From Pyrobaculum sp. (GTDB taxonomy: Archaea > Thermoproteota > Thermoprotei > Thermoproteales > Thermoproteaceae), in contig JAEMPK010000141.1 of the NCBI GenBank assembly GCA_022759345.1, positions 1 to 5,371 on the forward strand: a stretch of DNA of 5,371 nucleotides, written 5' to 3'. The notes beneath the pieces were generated by a model, which was not told the DNA's origin, did not search any database, and worked only from the letters and a program-made list of their open reading frames with translations. Shown one piece after another: positions 1-4,651 of this stretch (position 1 is the first letter of the stretch; every line of letters starts with the position of its first letter). Position numbers and translations under genes: made by a program.

Positions 1-48
1 ACGCTCTAAGGTAGCAAGTTTAACAGAGATAGCTTCTTTAGAAGGCAT
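1..48 (-). CDS. N-terminal fragment of an unidentified divergent gene (partial)
   Basis: An ATG at 48-46 opens a frame of 16 codons that runs off the left edge without a stop, reading MPSKEAISVKLATLER. A TATA-like element at 67-75 lies about 27 bases upstream of the ATG, the spacing expected for a leaderless archaeal transcript, and this is the main reason to believe the gene. Third codon positions are A/T-rich, unlike the GC-rich respiratory operon it faces. The short 'ISVKL' stretch vaguely recalls the first strand of small ribbon-helix-helix or VapB-type proteins, but 16 residues cannot establish a family. It is divergent from the cytochrome operon and shares its intergenic region, so it could be a regulator or an unrelated neighbour. 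Function unknown. Confidence 0.45.
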   Translation of the reverse strand, partial: MPSKEAISVKLATLER

Positions 49-66
49 TGAAGGATTAATGTAGAC

Positions 67-75
67 AAATATATA
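67..75 (-). promoter_or_regulatory. TATA box for the divergent leftward gene
   Basis: Read on the minus strand the site is TATATATTT. Its first base is 27 nt upstream of the ATG at 48, which places the predicted transcription start at or very near the start codon and implies a leaderless mRNA. Seen: the sequence and spacing. Inferred: promoter activity. Confidence 0.5.
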
Positions 76-105
76 CCGCTGAAGCCGACGAAGGAAGAAT
101 GTACA

Positions 106-120
106 TTAACTATAAGTTAA
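106..120. promoter_or_regulatory. Palindromic operator-like site
   Basis: TTAACT-ATA-AGTTAA is a perfect 6-bp inverted repeat with a 3-bp centre. It ends one base before the TATA element of the cytochrome operon, so it covers the TFB-recognition (BRE) position and a protein bound there would compete with or assist TFB/TBP. It also lies about 35 bp upstream of the divergent TATA box. A dimeric regulator binding here could control both directions. AT-rich DNA produces such palindromes by chance, so the assignment is tentative. Confidence 0.35.
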
Positions 121-121
121 G

Positions 122-130
122 TTTAAAAAT
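122..130 (+). promoter_or_regulatory. TATA box of the cytochrome bc operon
   Basis: TTTAAAAAT, preceded by the purine-containing GTTAAG that could act as BRE. Its first base lies 27 nt upstream of the ATG at 149. The other two promoters in the window have 27 and 28 nt, so this gene too is probably read from a leaderless transcript. No Shine-Dalgarno sequence precedes the ATG. Confidence 0.6.
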
Positions 131-148
131 AGCGGAAAAATCATCCTA

Positions 149-709
149 ATGCACTGGCCAACACTCGCGTTAGTAATAGGGATAGCAGTGGTGGTAATAG
201 CCACAGTCATAGCGCTTCAGCAAATATCCACACCACCTCAGACACAGGCCCCAACAACATCGACACAGACCACCACGCCATCAACACAAACAGGCCCCCC
301 GACAGGCACCCCACCGACCTCCGGGATCAAGTATGACCCCCAGCTGGCTGAGAAGGGGAAACAGTACTTCTCAGATATCGGGTGCACCGCCTGCCATTCC
401 ATTAAGTCGCTGGGTATTTCTGGCGGCGCCGTGGGTCCTGACCTAAGCAAGGCGCTTCTCGGCAACCCAGGCGCCGGGGGCTCCGTAATTGGGAGGTTCT
501 TCAAGGAGAAGGGCCTAGATAACCCAGCCGCGGATCCCGAAAAGGCGGCTGAGTTGCTAAAGGAATACCTCACAAATCCGCCGCAGTACTCCACAACCAT
601 GAAGACGCAGGTACAAGCCTACAAAGCCACTTATAGCAACTGGGCCACAGACCAAGTCCCAGCCCTCGTCGAGATGCTGAAAGAGGCAGCCGCCAAAGCC
701 TCTGGATGA
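149..709 (+). CDS. Membrane-anchored mono-haem cytochrome c of the bc complex
   Basis: A 186-residue protein with one c-type haem motif, C79-T-A-C82-H83. Residues 5-24 form a single hydrophobic helix that serves as signal anchor. Residues 27-58 are a flexible linker rich in Thr, Pro and Gln, and the haem domain (about 61-186) would sit outside the membrane. M151 (in STTMK) is the likeliest sixth haem ligand, though M177 cannot be excluded. The gene is first in the operon, and its TGA overlaps the Rieske ATG (ATGA at 706-709). This position suggests it takes the role of cytochrome c1, receiving electrons from the Rieske protein, or shuttles them to a terminal oxidase. Its small size and single helix differ from classical cytochrome c1. 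The ATG fits a leaderless start 27 nt after the TATA box. Haem attachment is certain from the motif; the partner is inferred from context. Confidence 0.9.
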   Translation: MHWPTLALVIGIAVVVIATVIALQQISTPPQTQAPTTSTQTTTPSTQTGPPTGTPPTSGIKYDPQLAEKGKQYFSDIGCTACHSIKSLGISGGAVGPDLSKALLGNPGAGGSVIGRFFKEKGLDNPAADPEKAAELLKEYLTNPPQYSTTMKTQVQAYKATYSNWATDQVPALVEMLKEAAAKASG

Positions 710-1305
710 CTATGGTCGACGAAGACAGGAGAAACGTCCTAAAAATCTTTATCGGCTCCTCGGTGGCTCTCAGCCTCGGAGCTTTGACGACGCCGCTTGT
801 CGGATCTGTGATAAACGCCAAGGCGCTGGCTCTAAAGGGGGAGTACAGCTCGGTCGAGGTGGTTCTCTGCGAAAACGTGGATAACTGCCCCGAGGAGTAC
901 TCGGTCCCCATTTCGGAGCTCAGACAGGGACCCAAGTTTGTTCTCTTGAAGAAGGGCAACATGGCCATACCAGCCGTCTTCGGCCTTGTAAAGGCTGCAG
1001 ACGGCAAGGAGTACCCCGCCGCCTACAACACGGTCTGCACGCACTTCGGTTGCCCAGTGAACCCCACAGGCGGCAAATACCTCACGGGGTTCGTATGTCC
1101 TTGCCACGGCTCCTTCTTCAACATCTGTAACAACCCCAACGGGTGCCCCGAGAATCCCGATGAATGCGCCAAAACCCCCGACAAGTGCAAGAGGCGGCCG
1201 TTTCTAGAGGCTTATGTAACCGGCGGACCTGCGCCGCGTTCTCTAAGGCCTATTAAGGTGGTGGTAAAGGGGGATAGGGTATACGCCGTGAAGGCGTACA
1301 TATGA
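706..1305 (+). CDS. Rieske 2Fe-2S iron-sulfur protein
   Basis: 199 residues. Box 1 is C111-T-H113-F-G-C116 and box 2 is C131-P-C133-H134-G-S. C111, H113, C131 and H134 ligate the cluster, while C116 and C133 form the usual disulfide. The Pro loop is GGPAPRSL at 173-180. The N-terminus has twin arginines (R8-R9-N-V-L-K) before a hydrophobic helix (about 12-37), typical of Tat-exported Rieske proteins that keep the helix as an anchor. Residues 141-161, right after box 2, are a Cys-rich insertion with C141, C147, C154 and C161 in C-x3-P-type repeats; C55 and C61 are two further extra cysteines. It oxidises quinol at the Qo site of the cytochrome b encoded next and passes the electron to cytochrome c. 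A second ATG at 712 is an alternative start; 706 gives the 4-nt overlap common in this operon. A Rieske protein named ParR is known from Pyrobaculum aerophilum; orthology is not tested here. Confidence 0.95.
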   Translation: MTMVDEDRRNVLKIFIGSSVALSLGALTTPLVGSVINAKALALKGEYSSVEVVLCENVDNCPEEYSVPISELRQGPKFVLLKKGNMAIPAVFGLVKAADGKEYPAAYNTVCTHFGCPVNPTGGKYLTGFVCPCHGSFFNICNNPNGCPENPDECAKTPDKCKRRPFLEAYVTGGPAPRSLRPIKVVVKGDRVYAVKAYI

Positions 1306-2522
1306 AGGCGCTTATAAGACTTTGGGAGCTGATACTGGAGCGGTTCCACCTTAAGGAGTTTCTGGAACACCCGGTGCCGCGGTTCTCCAGCCTAAACCCG
1401 CTGTATTGGTTTGGAGACGTGGCCGCCATGAGCTTCTTCATACTGGCCATAACGGGCTTCGCCTTGGCTCTGCTATACACGCCTGGGCTTTCGCTGACCA
1501 AGACTCCGCCTGATCCCCTGCTGGGCCACAACGCCAAGGAGGTGTACGACGCCACCGAGAGCTACTCAAGCGTCTACAAAATCACCTACCTCACACCGCT
1601 GGGCTTCATACTACGGCAGATCCACCTATGGTCGGCTTATATGATGATTTTCGCTACGCTTGCCCACTTCTTTGCCAAGTTTATACTGGGGTCTTACAAG
1701 AGGCGGGGAGGCGGGGCCCTTTGGCTACTCGGCGTGCTACTCGGCGTCCTCACAATAGGACAAGCCGTTCTAGGCTACATCCTGCCTCTTCACCTAGACG
1801 GCATCCTCGCCATCCAGATCGGCCTCAACCTCTTCCGCTACTTCGACTACTTCGGCATACCGGTGGGCCAGCTCGTGCTCTCAGTCCTGGGCTCTCTCTT
1901 TGTGACCGACCAAGTGATAAAGATGATATATGTCCTCCACATCTTGATAGTGCCGGCCATAATCTTGGTGCTCCTCGGTCTTAAGATAAACGGCATTCTC
2001 TACGGCGGCGTGGCGCCGCCTCCGATCAAAGACGAGGAGCTGAGGAGGAAGGCCATGGAGGAGAAGGAGCCCTTCTACCCACACAGGTTCGCCCTCATGG
2101 TGGGCCAGCTGTTGCTCCAGCTTAGCGTCATACTGCTACTGACCGCCATGACGCCGCTTCCGTTGCTGGAGCCCTGGGTGCCGGGCCAGGAGGTCCCGCC
2201 AGGCGTCAGGCCGCCCTGGCCGGTCATGTGGTACTACACCTACGTCAAGATGATCGACCCGTTCATATCTGTGGGCCTACCCATATTCCTGGTGCTATTT
2301 GCGATGGTGGTGCCCCTGCTTGACAGGAAGGGCGGCATTTCCATCGAGGAGCGGTGGGTCTGGGTGATCATCGCCATAGTATACATAGCCATAATCGGCT
2401 ACGGCACAGTCCTCGGCTTCCTCGTGGACATACCCAAGGAGCTTACGCCGCTCACCAGGATCTCCGTGCCGCCTGACTACGCGGTGCCGTATACAGGGAC
2501 TCCGCAGGCGGTGGGGCCATGA
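1302..2522 (+). CDS. Cytochrome b of a bc-type quinol oxidoreductase
   Basis: 406 residues with the b6-like N-terminal and subunit-IV-like C-terminal parts in one chain. Predicted helices lie near 40-60, 108-130, 139-161, 206-230, 264-283, 319-340 and 353-375. Helix B carries H108 and H122, 14 apart as in the family. Helix D has H213 in a YVLHILIVP context that aligns with the family's first helix-D His. The second one is absent: counting as in cytochrome b6 (+15), K228 takes its place. Helix A has the TGFALALLYTP pattern and helix C has GYILP, though followed by LHLDG rather than WGQ. The Qo loop reads PPWPVMWYY (304-312), so W310-Y311 match the WY of PEWY but the Glu is missing. The protein would oxidise quinol, probably menaquinone, and carry two b-type haems. 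The ATG overlaps the Rieske TGA by 4 nt. Family assignment is firm; the haem-ligand change is read from a hand alignment. Confidence 0.95.
   Translation: MKALIRLWELILERFHLKEFLEHPVPRFSSLNPLYWFGDVAAMSFFILAITGFALALLYTPGLSLTKTPPDPLLGHNAKEVYDATESYSSVYKITYLTPLGFILRQIHLWSAYMMIFATLAHFFAKFILGSYKRRGGGALWLLGVLLGVLTIGQAVLGYILPLHLDGILAIQIGLNLFRYFDYFGIPVGQLVLSVLGSLFVTDQVIKMIYVLHILIVPAIILVLLGLKINGILYGGVAPPPIKDEELRRKAMEEKEPFYPHRFALMVGQLLLQLSVILLLTAMTPLPLLEPWVPGQEVPPGVRPPWPVMWYYTYVKMIDPFISVGLPIFLVLFAMVVPLLDRKGGISIEERWVWVIIAIVYIAIIGYGTVLGFLVDIPKELTPLTRISVPPDYAVPYTGTPQAVGP
2507..2516 (+). promoter_or_regulatory. Shine-Dalgarno-like sequence before the first small membrane protein
   Basis: GGCGGTGGGG lies just upstream of the ATG at 2519 (or the in-frame ATG at 2522), at the end of the cytochrome b coding sequence. 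Internal operon genes in crenarchaea commonly use such sites while first genes are leaderless. The purine-rich run could also be coincidental coding sequence. Confidence 0.35.
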
Positions 2523-2878
2523 TGCTGGCTGTTGAGATCCAGGGCCTGTCGGCTACGACTTTGACGTACGTGACGGCGGCTGTGGCCGTGATAGGCGCCA
2601 TATCTGTCTACGGCCTCCTACACGTGGACAGGAGGTGGGCCTCCTACACTGCGCTACTCTTCGAGGCCGTCCTCGCGGCGTTGTTCGCCTACACGACGAA
2701 CATAATCTACGCCCTGTACTCAGCCCCCGGCTTCGGCTCTACAGTAGAGGATGTAGTACACGGCGTGACGTATCAGCGGATCGCCGCGGGGATACTGTCT
2801 GCCATGTTGTTCTTGGCGGCGCTGGTCTCCATAGGCTATTACATGGAGCTCCAGAAGAGGGGTGTGGGCCATGAATAG
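2519..2878 (+). CDS. Small three-helix membrane protein, putative bc-complex accessory subunit
   Basis: 119 residues, not recognised as any named family. Three hydrophobic helices are visible at about 15-35, 42-66 and 86-108, with short polar connections (HVDRRW at 35-40, SAPGFGSTVEDVVHG at 68-82) and a charged C-terminus ending KRGVGHE. It has no cysteines or CxxCH, and only H35, H81 and H118, so it is unlikely to bind a c-haem. The ATG at 2519 overlaps the cytochrome b TGA by 4 nt; an immediately following in-frame ATG at 2522 is equally possible. Tight translational coupling to cytochrome b suggests a small structural or assembly subunit of the complex. It could also belong to a terminal oxidase encoded elsewhere. 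The gene itself is well supported; its role is an inference from position. Confidence 0.8.
   Translation: MMLAVEIQGLSATTLTYVTAAVAVIGAISVYGLLHVDRRWASYTALLFEAVLAALFAYTTNIIYALYSAPGFGSTVEDVVHGVTYQRIAAGILSAMLFLAALVSIGYYMELQKRGVGHE
2857..2864 (+). promoter_or_regulatory. Shine-Dalgarno sequence deciding the start of the second small membrane protein
   Basis: GAGGGGTG ends 6 nt before the ATG at 2871, a good distance for archaeal SD pairing. This favours ATG 2871 over the in-frame GTG at 2862, which lies inside the SD itself. Confidence 0.45.
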
Positions 2879-3134
2879 GGCAGACCTCCTCATCTACATA
2901 GCCGCAGTTGTGACGGTAGGCATAGCTCTGCTGAATGCCGCAATGCTCGCCAGCCCCGACGTGTTCAACCTCTTCGCCAAGTCAGGTGGCCACGAGAAGA
3001 TAGTGGGAGAGGAGAAGACCTGGGCGTTCCAAAGCACCGTGTGGACTGCCATGTTCACCCTCACAATAATAGCCATACTCATCTACCTAATAGAGCTCAG
3101 ACACTACCCAGAGCGGTTCAGAAAAAGCCAGTAG
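2871..3134 (+). CDS. Small two-helix membrane protein, putative bc-complex accessory subunit
   Basis: 87 residues from the ATG at 2871. Two hydrophobic helices are visible, about 6-27 and 54-75, joined by a polar loop with KSGGHEKIVGEEKTW (37-51). The C-terminus is basic and polar (RHYPERFRKSQ). By the positive-inside rule the basic tail would be cytoplasmic, so both termini lie inside and the loop outside. No cofactor motif is seen and no family is recognised. It overlaps the preceding gene by 8 nt, is last in the operon, and is followed within 20 nt by a T-rich terminator. An in-frame GTG at 2862 would add three residues, but the SD placement argues against it. Like its neighbour it is probably a small subunit or assembly factor of the cytochrome bc complex; this rests only on gene order. 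Confidence 0.78.
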   Translation: MNRADLLIYIAAVVTVGIALLNAAMLASPDVFNLFAKSGGHEKIVGEEKTWAFQSTVWTAMFTLTIIAILIYLIELRHYPERFRKSQ

Positions 3135-3149
3135 CACAACCGACAAAAA

Positions 3150-3166
3150 CTTCTTCCTTTTTTCTA
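3150..3166 (+). terminator. T-rich terminator of the cytochrome operon
   Basis: A pyrimidine run containing TTCTTCC followed by a six-T stretch and CT begins about 16 nt after the stop codon at 3132-3134. Archaeal RNA polymerase terminates at such T-rich tracts without needing a hairpin. Further T-rich tracts follow (3251-3259, 3286-3300) and may act as backups. Confidence 0.6.
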
Positions 3167-3232
3167 CCAAAAATTTTCGTTGTTGTGATTTGTCTAGACT
3201 TGGTCGCGGTTGCTCGGGGTGTTTGTCGCTGA

Positions 3233-3469
3233 TTTGGTCTTCTTGTTGTCTTTGTTTTTGCTTCGTGTATAGGTCTTAGGCGTGGTTTTGTTGTTGTTTT
3301 CGGGCTTGTGGCGGCGCCTCTGGCGCTTGCGCCTATTGTAGAGCCTCTCTTCTTGTGATATGCCGTTGCCCCTCTTGCGGTCTTTATCGTGTTTGTGTAC
3401 ATAGCGTCTAGGGTCTACGACGGGAGCTGTGGAGCTTCTTGTTCATGGCGGGATCGTTGTAGCTTCACG
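3233..3469 (+). pseudogene. Possible broken membrane-protein frame
   Basis: Reading from 3233 in the frame of the TGA at 3230-3232, 41 codons give mostly hydrophobic residues (for example FGLLVVFVFASCIGLRRG and FVVVFGLVAAPLALAP). After a TGA at 3356-3358 the same frame continues with AVAPLAVFIVFVYIASRVYD and stops at TAG 3470. This resembles three membrane helices with Arg-bearing connections. However, T-rich DNA yields hydrophobic residues in any frame, third positions are T-rich unlike the neighbouring genes, and there is no ATG. Homology is not recognised. Confidence 0.2.
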
Positions 3470-3790
3470 TAGCCGTTCTGGCAGTTGCGGACTTGTTGAC
3501 ACGAGACGTACAGAGACGACACGTCCATAAACGCGATAAGGGGCACGTTACATCTAACATAGACGTCGAATCCCATCTCAAACGTCCTAGAATCCAGCCC
3601 GTCGGTCAAGTCATGAAGCTCTTACTTGCATACGTCAAGAGACGTAACGCGGCAAGCCGCCACGGCTGAGGCGGCCCTACGCTCCCAGATTCGGGCATTA
3701 CGACAGCTCACGCCCTCAAGGCGGGGCTAAGGCCGGAGTTCCCTGCGAACGAGGGGGTCCCATTTCTTAGTCAACGTGTCATCTGTGTGC
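3463..3790 (+). pseudogene. Possible decayed coding sequence, interrupted by one stop
   Basis: The plus-strand frame beginning after the TAG at 3460-3462 is open for 68 codons, meets TGA at 3667-3669, then stays open past 3790 into the region antisense to the EamA gene. The translation is basic and protein-like before the stop (VMKLLLAYVKRRNAASRHG) and proline/glutamate-containing after it (ALKAGLRPEFPANEGVPFL). No ATG or promoter precedes it; the only ATG in the first segment is at 3616. The tail gives a weak impression of the C-terminal ends of archaeal IS200/IS605 OrfB (TnpB) proteins, but no TnpB zinc-finger or catalytic motif is visible, so I do not assign it. Confidence 0.2.
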
Positions 3791-3799
3791 AGGTTTTGT

Positions 3800-4651
3800 C
3801 TAGGGCGGGGTTGGGGTGGCGCTGGGCGTTGACCCCATCGCTATGAGGACTGCGGCGAAGATCGCTATGGCGCCTGCCATCTGTCTGGGCGTTAGGTTCT
3901 CGACGCCTGTGAGTTTTGCGTAGAGTTGCGTTATTAGGGGGGAGGCGGATACTAATATGGTCGTAAGCGCCAGGCCTATCCTCTCGACGGCGAAGGCGAA
4001 GAGGGCGGACCCGACGCCTAGGTCCATGAGGGAGGCCGCCGCGAAGAGGGGGGACTTGACCACCTTCAGCCTCCTCTTCGCCGCCAGATATAGGCCGAGG
4101 GCGGCGCACGCGGAGGCGGCCCTTAGGTAGGCGACTGCCAGGGGGTTTACGTTCCCCAGCACGGCGAGCTTCACGGCCGTCATGCCGAGGGACCACAGGA
4201 GGGCCGCGGCGGCGGCCGCCGCCAGGCCCAGGGGGCTTAGCCGCACGTCGCCTCCGCCGGCGAGGAGGGTGACGCCGGCCACCGCCAGGAGGGACGAGAG
4301 TATTAGCCACTGCGAAACCTCTTCTCCGAGGAGTAGGGCGAAGTACTGAGCCATCACGATGTACGTGTAGGCGAGGGGGGCCGCCACGGAGCCGCCCACC
4401 TTGTGGATGGCGTAGAAGTAGAGGCTGTCCCCTATGAAGAGCGTCACGACGCCGCTAACCACGGCGGCCCACAGGCCGGGGGCCGGCTTGATGAACAACG
4501 CCGTGGGCGCCAGGAGGGCCGTGACGTATATCAGGCGGGAGAAGTTGACGGCGGTTGCGTCTAGGCTCTCCATGTGTCTCTTGTAGAGAAATATGACCAG
4601 GGCCCAGATGGCGGCGGCCGCCAGGGCCGCCCCTGCGCCGAGTGGGTCCAT
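3800..4651 (-). CDS. EamA-family (DMT superfamily) membrane transporter
   Basis: 283 residues from the ATG at 4651-4649. About ten hydrophobic helices fall into two EamA repeats (roughly 5-131 and 140-272). Each repeat ends with the family's Glu-containing signature: LLGEEVSQW (107-115) in the first and GVENLTPRQMAG (249-260) in the second, each followed by a hydrophobic helix. The basic loop AKRRLKVVKS (191-200) is probably cytoplasmic. Such proteins export or import small metabolites such as amino acids or nucleotide precursors; the substrate cannot be read from sequence. A TTG at 4654 would add one residue, but the ATG is preferred. The ATG overlaps the TGA of aIF2-beta by one base (TGATG), so the two are almost certainly co-transcribed. 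No functional link to translation initiation is implied. The C-terminal tail STPSATPTPP is low complexity. Confidence 0.9.
   Translation of the reverse strand: MDPLGAGAALAAAAIWALVIFLYKRHMESLDATAVNFSRLIYVTALLAPTALFIKPAPGLWAAVVSGVVTLFIGDSLYFYAIHKVGGSVAAPLAYTYIVMAQYFALLLGEEVSQWLILSSLLAVAGVTLLAGGGDVRLSPLGLAAAAAAALLWSLGMTAVKLAVLGNVNPLAVAYLRAASACAALGLYLAAKRRLKVVKSPLFAAASLMDLGVGSALFAFAVERIGLALTTILVSASPLITQLYAKLTGVENLTPRQMAGAIAIFAAVLIAMGSTPSATPTPP

Larger units (their letters stand above)
3135..3799. other. Long spacer between convergent gene sets, no convincing gene
   Basis: About 665 bp separate the end of the cytochrome operon from the end of the EamA gene. After the terminator, 3181-3350 is strikingly asymmetric: by hand count the plus strand has 75 T and only 10 A in 170 bases. 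One plus-strand frame there is hydrophobic but interrupted by TGA at 3230-3232 and 3356-3358 and ends at TAG 3470-3472. From 3463 another plus-strand frame runs to about 3843 with a single stop (TGA 3667-3669). Short inverted repeats cluster at 3631-3646, 3649-3660, 3711-3723 and 3741-3755. I see no tRNA, no CRISPR repeat and no recognisable C/D-box RNA. No T-run follows the EamA stop on the minus strand, so the terminator of that transcript is not evident. A decayed gene or mobile-element remnant is the simplest reading. Confidence 0.6.

Noticed and set aside
1641..1647. ATGATGA resembling a C box of a C/D-box sRNA
   Set aside because: It lies inside the cytochrome b helix B coding sequence and no D-box CTGA or D'/C' pair follows at the usual distance.
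3356..3358. TGA in the hydrophobic frame as a recoded or read-through codon
   Set aside because: Selenocysteine decoding is not expected in this lineage and no other sign of recoding is seen; decay or chance is simpler.
3118..3402. Minus-strand 94-codon frame rich in Lys, Thr and Arg
   Set aside because: Its composition is the direct complement of the T-rich tract, it runs into the end of the last operon gene, and it looks like low-complexity translation rather than a protein.
3556..3576. tRNA T-loop-like GTCGAATCCC
   Set aside because: The flanking bases do not form a T-stem, and no acceptor, D or anticodon arms can be built around it.
3415..3609. Minus-strand 64-codon frame starting with TTG
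   Set aside because: It has no ATG, no TATA box at a leaderless distance and no recognisable motif. It is opposite a longer plus-strand open frame, so it is more likely a shadow.
3467..3646. Repeated ACGT motifs as a CRISPR or direct-repeat array
   Set aside because: The repeats are only 4-6 bases and irregularly spaced; there are no longer identical units and no spacer structure.
3771..4310. Minus-strand 179-codon frame overlapping the EamA gene
   Set aside because: Arg/Pro/Gly-rich translation in a different frame of a clear transporter gene; a typical GC-rich shadow frame.
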